Below are positions 37,923 to 46,848 of a stretch of 64,000 bases of DNA, piece by piece; positions within the stretch are counted from its first letter, which is position 1; each line of letters opens with the position of its first letter. The position numbers and the translations under genes were made by a program. Where the stretch lies: positions 186,001 to 250,000 of the forward strand of contig NZ_JACONV010000004.1 in assembly GCF_014358015.1 (NCBI RefSeq). The letters are read 5' to 3'. Below the pieces are notes generated by a model. The model had not been told where the DNA came from, made no database searches, and was given only the letters and a program-made list of their open reading frames with translations. The stretch comes from Pseudomonas triticifolii. GTDB taxonomy: Bacteria > Pseudomonadota > Gammaproteobacteria > Pseudomonadales > Pseudomonadaceae.

Positions 37923-38605
37923 AACGACTCCATGCAGGCCGAATGAATGCCAGCCGCATTATGCGTAAAGCCTTCACAAAAATAGAGAGTGCATCAACGG
38001 CAGCGCCGCGAACGGGCTTTATAGACAGCGCGGGGGCGAATCGGGGGACGAGATTCTACTCGCTTTCGATGGCGGGCACACGTTCAATTCACAGCCTGTT
38101 TCAATCGGACAATCCACAGAAGCTGTGGATAACTCAGTGGACAACCCCCCTTTAACCCGCGCAAACGTAGACAGAATGGGGCTTGCGCTCAAACTGACGA
38201 TTTTTTCACCAGTTAAAAAAAACGATGTTTTTCATTGACTTAATAATTCACCATCATAAATCAAGCCCTTAGCGAAGCATGTGACAGTGATGTAGCAGCT
38301 TACGGCGCTAATGTGCACAACTCAAAAACCACCGATTTCAAAGGGTCTGAAAAAACGTTGCAGATAAGCATCAACTGCACTGCATTCTCAATGAACATGC
38401 AGCTTTCAGCGTGCTTCTCACCGTGCAACAACGCCCTTTCATACCCGCTCATTGCGCTCGTTGCGTGGCATAACGTCCTGCCCGGGACATAATGCGTGTG
38501 GCGCTGTCCAAGCCCTGCCTGAAGCACAGGCCGCGAATTATCATCACGGTCTTTGCTGCCACGCACTTTTTCTCGGAACACTTTCTCGGAACGCTAAGGG
38601 ACACG
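37923..38605. other. Long intergenic region upstream of rmuC and the small membrane gene
   Basis: About 680 bp with no credible gene. It holds a DnaA-box palindrome at 38112-38132. A strongly AT-rich segment runs from about 38196 to 38260. Promoters for rmuC (minus) and for the small membrane protein (plus) must be here but are not clear. No long repeat is visible. Confidence 0.5.
38112..38132. promoter_or_regulatory. Palindrome containing a perfect DnaA box
   Basis: ATCCACAG (38112-38119) and CTGTGGAT (38123-38130) form a perfect 8-bp inverted repeat with a 3-nt centre. TGTGGATAA (38124-38132) is the exact complement of the DnaA box TTATCCACA; the other arm matches seven of nine bases. A TGTCCACTG-like sequence lies just to the right. 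Confidence 0.5.
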
Positions 38606-38911
38606 ATGAGAGAAGTAGTGAAGTTCTTCGTGCTGCTGATGGCTGTCTGTGCCATTGCCGTTGGCGCGAGCATCGTTTTGCCGCCTCCAGACGGTGGCGT
38701 TTTCGCCTATACCGTGCTGTTATCGGCGATCGCTGTCGCGTTGATCATCTGCAGCGACCTGAGCAAAGGTCGTATCAACGACGTCGGCGACATCATGCGA
38801 GCAATAGAAAAGCGCAAACCGTTACGCCTGACCATCGCGGCCTACCTGCTCGGCTGTTCGATGGTCGCTTCTGCCACGGTGCTGCTCTATCGTATCGTCG
38901 GGCACTGGTAA
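38606..38911 (+). CDS. Small two-helix membrane protein
   Basis: A 101-residue protein with hydrophobic segments at about 6-25, 36-52 and 78-96, separated by DLSKGRINDVGDIMRAIEKRKP in the cytoplasmic or periplasmic loop. It looks like a small integral inner-membrane protein. I do not recognise the family. The internal ATG (MREVVKFFVLLM) was chosen because AAGGG precedes it and it starts at the first membrane segment. Confidence 0.6.
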   Translation: MREVVKFFVLLMAVCAIAVGASIVLPPPDGGVFAYTVLLSAIAVALIICSDLSKGRINDVGDIMRAIEKRKPLRLTIAAYLLGCSMVASATVLLYRIVGHW

Positions 38912-38933
38912 GGGGATTATTTCCTTGACCCGC

Positions 38934-38962
38934 TTGCAATCCATCCAAACCTCGAATAGTAT
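38934..38962 (+). promoter_or_regulatory. Sigma-70-like promoter
   Basis: TTGCAA (38934-38939), 17 nt, TAGTAT (38957-38962). Spacing is ideal and both hexamers are within two changes of consensus. It points into the intergenic region, not directly at a gene. Confidence 0.5.
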
Positions 38963-38996
38963 AGCCGCCGTTAGTACCAAGCTGAAAATCAATTCC

Positions 38997-39062
38997 GGTC
39001 GACAAGTCCCCCAGTGTTAGCTCTTTCCAAAGAAAGAGAATGCTGGCTACAAGGGATCGACC
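38997..39062 (+). ncRNA. Candidate structured small RNA or leader hairpin
   Basis: Nested complementary blocks form one long stem-loop: GGTCGA (38997) with TCGACC (39057), TCCC (39007) with GGGA (39053), CCAG (39011) with CTGG (39043), and CTCTTTC (39021) with GAAAGAG (39032) around a CAAA loop. It begins about 30 nt after a sigma-70-like promoter. No terminal T-run follows, so the 3' end is uncertain. Confidence 0.35.
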
Positions 39063-39393
39063 ACCTCGATGGTTTCCAGGCATGACCCTTTCGCACATGT
39101 GAGCCACCTTGGCGGCAGTGCAGTTACGGCTATCATGTTCTGCTTCAACCAGCCTGCAATTGATCAGGATCTTCACCCGGAGCGTCGAACCTTTGCTCCT
39201 GTTGTGTTGCCTGCCCTCCTAAGTACCTACCAGCCAGCCAGAGCGCCATACGATCAAGCGCGCTTCAACTGACTGTCTTGTTCCAGTCAGGTTCTTCGCC
39301 CAGCCAGGCCTTACGACCCAATGCCGGCCCGCGTTTACTGGAATCTTTATTTTTGCACGGTATTGTTCCGTGTTGATTCAGGAAACACCTAAC

Positions 39394-39618
39394 ATGACTC
39401 ACCATAACCAGACCCAACACGCCATTCATACGCTGACCAACGCGTTCGCACCACTGAATTGCCTGATCATGGCCGCCCGCAAAGGCTGCTTCAGCTTCAC
39501 CATCGTCAACGAGCATGGCATCGCCCGTCACAGCGAACGCCTGTACCCCGATCAGTACGCCAGCGCCGAACCGCTGCAGGCTGTGATCGAGCGGACCCGC
39601 CAGGCCCTTACCGCCTGA
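39394..39618 (+). CDS. Small DUF3509-like protein
   Basis: A 74-residue protein (MTHHNQTQHAIHTLTNAFAP). It has the AFAP start block, a GCFSFTIVNEHG beta segment and a C-terminal helix LQAVIERTRQAL, which resemble small DUF3509 proteins frequent in Pseudomonas; the match is by pattern only. An AGGA lies 10 nt before the ATG. A strong terminator follows, so it is a single-gene unit. Confidence 0.65.
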   Translation: MTHHNQTQHAIHTLTNAFAPLNCLIMAARKGCFSFTIVNEHGIARHSERLYPDQYASAEPLQAVIERTRQALTA

Positions 39619-39645
39619 GACGAACGCCTCGCTGCACGACCCGGA

Positions 39646-39671
39646 CCTCGCCCCCACAGGCGAGGTTTTTT
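39646..39671 (+). terminator. Intrinsic terminator after the small DUF3509-like gene
   Basis: CCTCGCC (39646-39652) pairs with GGCGAGG (39659-39665), followed by six T residues. Confidence 0.85.
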
Positions 39672-39869
39672 ATTGTCTGGGATTTCTGGACCAGGCGGGT
39701 GAGTTAATCACTAACCGATCTATCCACTGGTCGGCAGAGCCGCAAACAATTTAAAAACAGACCTTTACACCGTAAATCTGACACTACACTTCAACTCAGG
39801 CGACCCAAGGCCGCTCCCGGTAGCCCCTGTCTGCACGCTCTACTGATCAGGGACCGTCGGTCACCTTTC

Positions 39870-40367
39870 ATGAGCGCCGACAGTATTATGGGTATCGCAG
39901 CCATAGAATTATGCCGTCACGTCATCCGCCCTACTCTTATTTATCTTGATCGTCGCAGCCACCGCGCCGAATCATTGCTGCTAGGCATTGCAGCCAGCCA
40001 GTCCGCCCTGGGTGCAGAACTCGACAGCCGCCGCGGACACGGCCTGTACCGCATCCCCGAGCCCAGGCATCGGCAACTATGGGACGACTACCTGGCACGG
40101 GACCCAGATCTGGCCAGTCGCGTTCGTGGCCTGGCCAGTCAACATGCCTTTCTCAGCGGTCCGCATCTGGAACTGACTGTCAACCTGCGCTATTCCACCG
40201 CCATTGCCTGGATGATGATCGAAGCGCAAAACACCTCGCTACCCAGAGAAGACGACCCCATCGCCATGGCCAGAATCTGGAAAAAAGTTTTTCAGCCCCA
40301 TGGTCGATTGCGGGATTTTGTCGCTTGCTGGAACGCCAGCGTCGCGCCCCTTTATTTACCGGCATGA
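39870..40367 (+). CDS. Hypothetical protein, 165 residues
   Basis: I do not recognise the family. The protein is soluble, mostly helical and rich in Arg and His in its middle part (AELDSRRGHGLYRIPEPRHRQLWDDY). It has no signal peptide or membrane span. The coding character looks genuine (GC-rich third positions, no conflict with the opposite strand). A second in-frame ATG lies seven codons in. The neighbours, a DUF3509-like gene and a FadL porin, give no functional hint. Confidence 0.6.
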   Translation: MSADSIMGIAAIELCRHVIRPTLIYLDRRSHRAESLLLGIAASQSALGAELDSRRGHGLYRIPEPRHRQLWDDYLARDPDLASRVRGLASQHAFLSGPHLELTVNLRYSTAIAWMMIEAQNTSLPREDDPIAMARIWKKVFQPHGRLRDFVACWNASVAPLYLPA

Positions 40368-40518
40368 GTAAAACCTTCGAATCCGGAGTTCGTGGCATTT
40401 CGCCGCATAATTTAAGGATTGTCCTACAAGAATAGCTCTAAATCGGGCTTCTCCGCCTATAGCGCGCCGTCGAAAATGTTGGTAATTTCCGACCGGTGAT
40501 CACGAAGGAGCTCTAATA

Positions 40519-41802
40519 ATGAAAACAATGACAAAAGTAATGAACAGGACAACACTGGGTCTGGCTATCGGCCTCGCCTCTTCTCAGCTATTCGCTGCCG
40601 GCTTCGCACTCAATGAACAAAGCATCAGCGGCATGGGCACCGGTTTTGCCGGCCGCTCTTCTTCTGCCGATGACGCAAGCACTGTTTTTGGCAACCCTGC
40701 CGGCATGTCCCGCCTGAAACGCGAAGAAATCAGCTTCGGCGCAGCAGCGGTGATCGCCAAGACCGATATCGACAACGGTCGCGGCACCTTCGGCGGCAGC
40801 AACGACGGCGACATGGTGCCCTTGGTGGGCGTACCCATGGGCTACTACGTCAAGCCAATTGATGATCACTGGGCATTCGGCCTGGGCGTTTATGCACCGT
40901 TCGGTCTGGTGACCGACTATGAAAGCGGCTTCGCCGGTCGCTACTGGGGCGACAAGAGTCACGTGCAGGTCGTGACCTTCCAGCCGACCGTCAGCTACGC
41001 CTTCAATGACAAGGTGTCCATCGGTTTCGGCCCGACCATCAACCGCATCGACGGTGAGCTGACCTCTTCTACTCTTAACGCCGCGACACCGGGCCGTAAC
41101 GACGGCAAGGTCAAGATCGAAGGCGACGACACCGCTCTGGGCTTCAATGCCGGCATCCTGGTTCAGGCAACCGATACCACACGCCTGGGCCTGACCTATC
41201 ACTCCAAGGTCGACTACAAGCTCAAGGGCAAGACCAAGATCGAAGGCTCGGGCTTTGGTCCGTTCGGCGGCCAGAAGTACGACGCCTCGCTGGACATCTC
41301 CACGCCTGAGTCGGTGGACTTCTCCATCACCCAACAGATCGACGAGAACTGGACGGTCTACGCTGGCAGCACCTGGACTCGCTGGAGCCGTCTGACCGAC
41401 ATCACCGTCAATAACGATGGCGTTCCCGCACAATTGGGCGGCTCGGCTGGTCCGATCGGTCGCATCTCCGAAGAGCAGGACTGGCACGACACCTGGGCGC
41501 ACGCCATCGGTGCTTCGTACAAGGTCAACAAGGAATGGACACTGCGCACGGGCTTCTCCGTGGATCAGTCGCCAACCAACAACGTCAACCGCTCTCCACG
41601 CATCCCGACCGGCGACCGCAAGATTGTCAGCTTCGGCGCTGGCTGGAGCCCGACCGACGACCTGACCATCGACGTGGCCTACTCGTATCTGCGTGAAGAT
41701 GAAGCCAAGATCCGCAACAGCAGCGCTACCAAAGGCTCGTACAGCGCTGACTTCCGTAACACTGCGCATGGCCTCGGTACTTCGGTCACCTATCGCTTCT
41801 GA
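40519..41802 (+). CDS. FadL/TodX-family outer-membrane hydrophobic-compound channel
   Basis: A 427-residue 14-strand beta-barrel precursor. The signal peptide ends near SSQLFAA and the mature N-terminus GFALNEQSISGMGTGFAGRSSSADDASTVFGNPAGMSRL is the FadL plug signature with its NPA motif. The C-terminus ends in Phe (TSVTYRF), the usual BAM recognition signal. It probably imports or exports long-chain fatty acids or related lipids. AAGGAG lies 8 nt before the ATG and a strong terminator follows. Confidence 0.92.
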   Translation: MKTMTKVMNRTTLGLAIGLASSQLFAAGFALNEQSISGMGTGFAGRSSSADDASTVFGNPAGMSRLKREEISFGAAAVIAKTDIDNGRGTFGGSNDGDMVPLVGVPMGYYVKPIDDHWAFGLGVYAPFGLVTDYESGFAGRYWGDKSHVQVVTFQPTVSYAFNDKVSIGFGPTINRIDGELTSSTLNAATPGRNDGKVKIEGDDTALGFNAGILVQATDTTRLGLTYHSKVDYKLKGKTKIEGSGFGPFGGQKYDASLDISTPESVDFSITQQIDENWTVYAGSTWTRWSRLTDITVNNDGVPAQLGGSAGPIGRISEEQDWHDTWAHAIGASYKVNKEWTLRTGFSVDQSPTNNVNRSPRIPTGDRKIVSFGAGWSPTDDLTIDVAYSYLREDEAKIRNSSATKGSYSADFRNTAHGLGTSVTYRF

Positions 41803-41825
41803 TGGACGACTGACAACCGGCTGAG

Positions 41826-41866
41826 AAAAAGCCCGCACATCCTCAAGGATGGCGGGCTTTTTGTTG
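41826..41866. terminator. Bidirectional terminator between the FadL gene and glutathione peroxidase gene
   Basis: AAAAAGCCCGC and GCGGGCTTTTT flank an inner CATCC/GGATG stem, with A and T runs at both ends. It serves both converging genes. Confidence 0.85.
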
Positions 41867-41928
41867 TCTTGCGTAAACGCTGGCAAAGCATACACGGAGC
41901 GCCCTGAGAGGCATTACCACGCAAAGCC

Positions 41929-42480
41929 TCAGGGCTTGGACGCAATTGCTTTCTCGATTGCTGCTATCAAATCAGGATCATCCGGCTTGGTCATGCTGGA
42001 GAAGTTGGCGACCACGTTGCCCTGACGATCCACCACGTACTTATAGAAGTTCCAGCGCGGGGCGCTGCTCTGCTCGGCGAGCACCTTGAACAGGTGGGTA
42101 GCGTCCTCGCCTCGCACGGCCTGTGGCTCGGTCATGGTGAAGGTTACGCCGTAATTGACGTAGCAGACCTTGGCGGTTTCTTCTCCGTCCTTGGCCTCCT
42201 GCTTGAAGTCATTGGACGGCACGCCCAACACTTCCAGTCCCTGCCCCTTATAACGCTGGCTCAGCTCTTCAAGACCTTTGAATTGTGGGGCGAAGCCGCA
42301 AAAGCTCGCGGTATTGACCACCACCATCGGCTTGCCCGCATAACGCTGGCACAGGTCGATGTTTTCCTTGGAACGCAGCTTGGGCAGCTCGCCCTGCAAC
42401 AGTGCCGGGCAGTCAGCAGCCATGGCGGCGCCGCTCATGGCCAGCAGCAGAAAGGGAATCGATATAAAGCGAGTGTTCAT
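41929..42480 (-). CDS. Periplasmic glutathione peroxidase-family protein
   Basis: A 183-residue exported thiol peroxidase. A signal peptide (about 1-21, [12 protein letters not shown]) precedes the GPx domain. The catalytic cysteine lies in [20 protein letters not shown] (Cys form, not selenocysteine), and the Trp of the active-site triad is in [15 protein letters not shown]. The internal ATG is used because it starts the signal peptide; upstream codons overlap a separate small gene. It likely reduces peroxides in the envelope with thioredoxin-like donors. Confidence 0.88.
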   Translation of the reverse strand: MNTRFISIPFLLLAMSGAAMAADCPALLQGELPKLRSKENIDLCQRYAGKPMVVVNTASFCGFAPQFKGLEELSQRYKGQGLEVLGVPSNDFKQEAKDGEETAKVCYVNYGVTFTMTEPQAVRGEDATHLFKVLAEQSSAPRWNFYKYVVDRQGNVVANFSSMTKPDDPDLIAAIEKAIASKP

Positions 42481-42541
42481 CAAGGCGTCCCTGGAAGTGG
42501 TGGCTGTCTGCAGACACGCTACCCCAACAGACGCCTTCTGC

Positions 42542-42664
42542 CTAGCAAGCACCCATGCCCAGTTGCAACGCAGCCAGGCCGACATGCTGCCAGCCCCACC
42601 AGACCAGCGCCAGCGCTGCGACGCCCGCAGCGAGCGCCGTCCACAGAGGCCAGTGCCTGTTCAT
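42542..42664 (-). CDS. 40-residue membrane peptide coupled to the MFS gene
   Basis: The ATG overlaps the stop of the MFS gene as ATGA. The peptide [20 protein letters not shown] continues into a [20 protein letters not shown] end, giving one strong membrane helix and a short amphipathic tail with a C-terminal Cys. The tight overlap and clean hydrophobic pattern argue for a real gene, possibly a small subunit or stabiliser of the transporter. No family is recognised. Confidence 0.6.
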   Translation of the reverse strand: MNRHWPLWTALAAGVAALALVWWGWQHVGLAALQLGMGAC

Positions 42665-43869
42665 ACGACGCTCGCCTGTGCCTGCAACCGCGCCACAGGG
42701 CGCTCGCGCACCGGCCAGTTGAGGGCAGCGGCCAACAGACTGAGCAGAATCGATACCTGCCAGATCAAGTCGTAACTCCCGGTATGGTCATACACCAGCC
42801 CACCCAGCCAGCCGCCAAGAAACGCGCCCAACTGGTGGAACAGGAAGACGATACCACCGAGCATCGACAGGTTGCGCACCCCGAACAGGGTCGCGACCGT
42901 GCCGTTGGTCAGCGGCACCGTGGACAGCCACAGCAGCCCCATGGCCACACCGAACAGATAGGCCGTTGTCTGGCTGAGGGGAATCCACAGGAACAGCACG
43001 ATCACCACCGCACGCAGCAAGTACAGCAGCGTCAGCAAGCGTGGCTTGGACATGCGGCCACCCAGCCAACCCGCCGTGTAGGTGCCGAAAATGTTGAACA
43101 GACCGATCAGCGCCAGCACCGTGGTGCCAACCTTGGCCGGCAAGTGCTGGTCGACCAGATAGGCGGGCAGATGCACGCCGATGAACACCACCTGAAACCC
43201 ACAGACGAAGAAGCCCAACGCCAGCAGCCAGAAGCCTGAGTGCGAGCAGGCTTCACGCAATGCTTCGCCCAGCGTCTGCTGAACGCCCACCGATTCGGTC
43301 GGTTTGTCCTTGAGCATGCCCACCAGCGGCAGGATCAGCGCGACCATAACGCCCAACACCAGCAAGGCACCGGACCAACCCAACCAGCCGATCAGGCCCA
43401 GCGTGCCGGGCAACATGGCGAACTGACCGAACGAGCCGGCCGCGCTGGCAATCCCCATACCCATGCTGCGTTTCTCGGCCGGCAAGGCTCGCCCCACAAC
43501 GCCGAGGATGACGGAAAATGAAGTACCGGACAGGCCGATACCGATCAGCAACCCCGCGCTCAGCGACAGACTCAATGGCGAGTCCGCCATGCTCATGCAT
43601 GCAAGGCCAACGGCATACAGCACGCCTCCGACAAACACGACCCTGGCCGCGCCAAAGCGGTCCGCCAGCGCTCCGGCAAACGGCTGCGCCAGGCCCCACA
43701 TCAGGTTCTGCAAAGCGATGGCGAAGGCGAACACCTCACGCCCCCAACCGAAATCCGCGCTCATGGGTGCCAGAAACAGCCCGAAACCGTGTCGTGTTCC
43801 CAGCGAAAGCGCAAGAATCAATGCACTCCCGAGCAATATCCAGCCACTGGTACGCCAGACCGATGTCAT
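42661..43869 (-). CDS. MFS transporter
   Basis: A 402-residue inner-membrane secondary transporter with twelve predicted helices. The motif-A region reads GALADRFGAARV between helices 2 and 3 and GWLGGRMSKPR in the second half. It lies 105 nt after the cobS end on the same strand, and in P. aeruginosa an MFS gene also follows the cobalamin genes. A link to cobalt or corrinoid transport is possible but unproven. It overlaps a 40-residue membrane peptide gene. Confidence 0.85.
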   Translation of the reverse strand: MTSVWRTSGWILLGSALILALSLGTRHGFGLFLAPMSADFGWGREVFAFAIALQNLMWGLAQPFAGALADRFGAARVVFVGGVLYAVGLACMSMADSPLSLSLSAGLLIGIGLSGTSFSVILGVVGRALPAEKRSMGMGIASAAGSFGQFAMLPGTLGLIGWLGWSGALLVLGVMVALILPLVGMLKDKPTESVGVQQTLGEALREACSHSGFWLLALGFFVCGFQVVFIGVHLPAYLVDQHLPAKVGTTVLALIGLFNIFGTYTAGWLGGRMSKPRLLTLLYLLRAVVIVLFLWIPLSQTTAYLFGVAMGLLWLSTVPLTNGTVATLFGVRNLSMLGGIVFLFHQLGAFLGGWLGGLVYDHTGSYDLIWQVSILLSLLAAALNWPVRERPVARLQAQASVV

Positions 43870-43974
43870 TGTTATAGTGCTCCCTGACCAGAAAAGCGTG
43901 GATATGCCCGTAAATCGATAACCGCGAAACTACGCCTCGGTGCAGGAGCCTGTCAATCGCTTATCGGGTGGTGC

Positions 43975-44706
43975 TCAGAACAGCACCATCGCCAGCAATA
44001 CCGCGACTTCCAGCAACTCAAGCAACGCGCCCGCGGTGTCGCCCGTCGTGCCGCCCAGGCGTCGGATCATCACCTGGCGCAACCACAGAAAACAGACCAT
44101 CGAGACCATCACGGCCGCCAGCCCCGACCAGCCGGCGAACAGAACGCAGGCCACCACACAGGTCAGCAACACCTGGCGAGCAGCGCCACGCGGCAAGTGA
44201 TCCGACAGCGCCTGGCCCAGCCCGCCAGCGCGCACATAGGGCGTACTCAGAAACAGACCCAGCATTGCGCTGCGCCCGATCAGTGGTGCCAGCAGCAATG
44301 CGATGCTGTGGTGGCTTTCGATCAGCGCCAGAATGGCGGTGAACTTGAGCAGTAACACCAGTACCAGCGTGACCACCGCAATCGGCCCGCTGCGCGGGTC
44401 CTTCATGATGGTCAGGGTTCGCTCGCGATCCCCGAAACCACCCAGCCAGGCATCAGCGCTGTCTGCCAGACCGTCCAGGTGCAAACCGCCGCTGAGCAAC
44501 ACCCAGGCGCAGAGCAGCAACGCAGCGTGCAGCATGGGCGGCGCGCCATTGAGCAAGGCGTTCAGGCCCATCAATACGCTGCCGAACAGCACACCCACCA
44601 AGGGATAGAACAACAGTGAGCGTCCGGTTTCCTCTGGGCGCGGCATGCCAGGCAGGCGAATCGGAAAGCTGCCGAGAAATTGCAGAGCGATCCAGAATGG
44701 CAGCAT
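43975..44706 (-). CDS. cobS: Adenosylcobinamide-GDP ribazoletransferase (cobalamin synthase)
   Basis: A 243-residue polytopic membrane enzyme, called CobV in the P. denitrificans nomenclature, that joins adenosylcobinamide-GDP with alpha-ribazole. Signature segments are LGSFPIRLPG at the N-terminus, LHLDGLADSADAWLGG and MKDPRSGPIAVVTLVL. It is the last cobalamin gene of the operon, separated from cobC by a single base. Confidence 0.95.
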   Translation of the reverse strand: MLPFWIALQFLGSFPIRLPGMPRPEETGRSLLFYPLVGVLFGSVLMGLNALLNGAPPMLHAALLLCAWVLLSGGLHLDGLADSADAWLGGFGDRERTLTIMKDPRSGPIAVVTLVLVLLLKFTAILALIESHHSIALLLAPLIGRSAMLGLFLSTPYVRAGGLGQALSDHLPRGAARQVLLTCVVACVLFAGWSGLAAVMVSMVCFLWLRQVMIRRLGGTTGDTAGALLELLEVAVLLAMVLF

Positions 44707-44707
44707 G

Positions 44708-45280
44708 TCAGGCCTCCGTCAGAACGCCATCAGCGGCAACATTGATCGACAGCAGCGCGCCGTGGCCAACCACCACTTGCAACAGTTGCTCACGCGGCAA
44801 TCTACGCGCCTGCGCCAGCAGCAGGCGCATCACGCCGCCGTGACTGACCAGCAACACCCGCTCGCCGGCATACCTTTCACCCAGGCGCTGCACAGCACCG
44901 ACAACGCGCGCTGAAAAGTCGATCACCGGCTCGCCGCCGGGGGGTGTAAACGCGTAAGGGTCATTCCAGAACAACCCCAGCCCTTCAGCATCCGTTTCCA
45001 TTAACTGCGCAGCGCTGTGACCTTCCCATTCACCGAAGTGCAGTTCTTGCAGCCCTGGCTCAAGCTGCAGAGGTAACGACAGACGCTCAGCCAGCGCTTC
45101 AGAGAAGCGCGCGCAACGTTGCAGCGGGGAGCTGATGATTCGCTGCCACGGCCCGGCCTCAGCCACTGCCGCACGCATCTGTTGCCAGCCGAGTTCGGTC
45201 AATGCATCGTCGAGGCTGCCGCGCAGACCGCCACCCAGTTCGGTTTCACCATGACGCAGCATGTCCAGGCGCAAGGTCAT
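44708..45280 (-). CDS. cobC: Alpha-ribazole phosphatase (histidine phosphatase family)
   Basis: A 190-residue phosphoglycerate-mutase-like enzyme with the catalytic motif [10 protein letters not shown] and the second His in [12 protein letters not shown]. Its place between cobT and cobS indicates alpha-ribazole-5'-phosphate or cobalamin-5'-phosphate dephosphorylation. Its start overlaps the cobT stop as ATGA. This is the Salmonella CobC, not the P. denitrificans CobC encoded a few genes upstream. Confidence 0.92.
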   Translation of the reverse strand: MTLRLDMLRHGETELGGGLRGSLDDALTELGWQQMRAAVAEAGPWQRIISSPLQRCARFSEALAERLSLPLQLEPGLQELHFGEWEGHSAAQLMETDAEGLGLFWNDPYAFTPPGGEPVIDFSARVVGAVQRLGERYAGERVLLVSHGGVMRLLLAQARRLPREQLLQVVVGHGALLSINVAADGVLTEA

Positions 45281-46329
45281 GCCGGGCGATCCGACACGCT
45301 GGCTTCAGCAAAGGTCGACATACCGTTGTGCAGCGCGCAGGCCATGCGCACCAATGGAACGGCCAGCGCCGCCCCACTGCCCTCGCCCAGGCGCAGACCC
45401 AGGTCCAGCAGCGGCTCGGCCTGCAGGGTTTCCAGCACATGACGATGACCTGTTTCAGCCCCCCGATGGCCGAACAGCAGCCAATGACGGCACGACGGAT
45501 TAAGGCGTACCGCCACCAGCGCGGCCACGCTGCAGATAAAACCATCGACCAGCGCCACGATGCCTTCCTGCGCACACGCCAGGTAAGCACCCGCCAACGC
45601 GGCAATCTCGAAGCCGCCAAGGCTTAACAGGCTGTGCAGCGGATCACCTGCATGCTCGGCATGCAGCTTCAGTGCACGCTCAATGACCTGAGTCTTGTGC
45701 ATGATGCCTTCGGCGTTCAGCCCGGTGCCTGGGCCGACCAGCAGTTGCGCGGCGCATTCGAGCATTGAGCAGGCAACCGCACTGGCTGCGGTGGTATTCC
45801 CAATACCCATTTCGCCGCCAATGAACAGTTCGGTTCCGACGGCCTTGGCGCGCAGCACACTGTCGCGTCCGGCCTGCAGGGCTGCGAGCCCTTGCTCGGC
45901 AGTCATGGCCGGGCCTTGGACAAAGTTCGCGGTGCCCGCCCCCAGACGCAAATGACGCACGCCCGGCAGATCAACCGGCAATACCGTGCCCAGATCCACG
46001 ACATCCAGTTGCGCCGAAAGCTGATGGGCCAGCACGCTGATGGCCGCGCCACCGCTGACGAAGTTATGCAGCATCTGGCCGGTGACAGCCTGTGGGTAGG
46101 CCGACACACCTTCAGCCACCACTCCGTGATCGCCCGCGAAAATCGCGATCCAGACCTCATCGGCCTTGGGGCGTTCGCGCCCCTGCAGACCGGCGAGCTG
46201 CACGGCAAGCCGCTCCAGTTGCGCCAGCGAGCCGGCCGGCTTGGTCAGTTGTTGTTGACGGAGCAGAGCCGCTTCACGCATCGGCACATCAATGGCCTGC
46301 GCGGGCTCAAGCCACCAGGAGTTACTCAT
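45277..46329 (-). CDS. cobT: Nicotinate-nucleotide--dimethylbenzimidazole phosphoribosyltransferase
   Basis: A 350-residue enzyme (CobU in P. denitrificans) that makes alpha-ribazole-5'-phosphate from DMB supplied by BluB. Motifs include [32 protein letters not shown] and the C-terminal [19 protein letters not shown], with the catalytic Glu in GEGSGA. The start [11 protein letters not shown] overlaps cobU as ATGA; the longer frame is spurious. Confidence 0.96.
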   Translation of the reverse strand: MSNSWWLEPAQAIDVPMREAALLRQQQLTKPAGSLAQLERLAVQLAGLQGRERPKADEVWIAIFAGDHGVVAEGVSAYPQAVTGQMLHNFVSGGAAISVLAHQLSAQLDVVDLGTVLPVDLPGVRHLRLGAGTANFVQGPAMTAEQGLAALQAGRDSVLRAKAVGTELFIGGEMGIGNTTAASAVACSMLECAAQLLVGPGTGLNAEGIMHKTQVIERALKLHAEHAGDPLHSLLSLGGFEIAALAGAYLACAQEGIVALVDGFICSVAALVAVRLNPSCRHWLLFGHRGAETGHRHVLETLQAEPLLDLGLRLGEGSGAALAVPLVRMACALHNGMSTFAEASVSDRPA

Positions 46330-46847
46330 AGCGCGGTTCCTTTCAGAGTCAGGGGCAAGCCAGCCACGGTCAACACCACTCGCTGGCAACGCTCAGCCAG
46401 GGATTGGTGCAACAGGCCCGCTTCGTCAACATAGCGGCGGGTCAGCTCACCGAGAGGCACGACGCCCAGCCCGGTTTCGTTGCTGACAAAAATGATTTCA
46501 CCCGGCAGCACAGCCAGGCACTCGAGCAGTGCATCGCGCTCTTGCGCCAGACGCCCGGGATTTTCAAGCATCAGCAGGTTGGTCAGCCACAGGGTCAGGC
46601 AATCCACCAGCAGGCATTGGTCGGGCGCTGCATGGTCTCGCAGCACGCGCGCCAGCTCGACCGGTTCTTCCACCAATCCCCAGTGCTCGGGGCGGCGGGC
46701 ACGGTGGCTGGCGACACGTTGATTCATCTCGCCGTCCAGCGGTTGGCTGGTGGCGATGTAGGTCACACTCAGGCCCGTCTCGGCGGCCAGTTTCTCGGCC
46801 AGGCGGCTCTTGCCGGAGCGCGCACCACCCAGAATCAGTTGCAGCAT
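46326..46847 (-). CDS. cobU: Adenosylcobinamide kinase / adenosylcobinamide-phosphate guanylyltransferase
   Basis: A 173-residue bifunctional enzyme (CobP in P. denitrificans). The P-loop [16 protein letters not shown] opens the protein. [21 protein letters not shown] holds the guanylyl-accepting His region, and [14 protein letters not shown] is conserved. The start MLQLILGG lies one base after the cobQ stop; the longer open frame upstream is cobQ in another frame. Confidence 0.96.
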   Translation of the reverse strand: MLQLILGGARSGKSRLAEKLAAETGLSVTYIATSQPLDGEMNQRVASHRARRPEHWGLVEEPVELARVLRDHAAPDQCLLVDCLTLWLTNLLMLENPGRLAQERDALLECLAVLPGEIIFVSNETGLGVVPLGELTRRYVDEAGLLHQSLAERCQRVVLTVAGLPLTLKGTAL

Positions 46848-46848
46848 G

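Larger units (their letters stand above)
38912..39393. other. 480-bp gap holding a promoter and a structured-RNA candidate
   Basis: No credible protein gene is present. The left part carries a sigma-70-like promoter and, immediately downstream, a long nested hairpin, both listed separately. Beyond about 39080 I see no further structure or terminator before the next small gene. Confidence 0.5.

Noticed and set aside
38235..38263. A sigma-70 promoter at TTGACT in the AT-rich tract upstream of the small membrane gene
   Set aside because: No acceptable -10 hexamer lies at 16-18 nt; the nearest candidates are 13-14 nt away.
40588..41895. A 435-codon frame antisense to the FadL-family gene
   Set aside because: The FadL product has a signal peptide, NPA motif and terminal Phe; the antisense frame has none of these.
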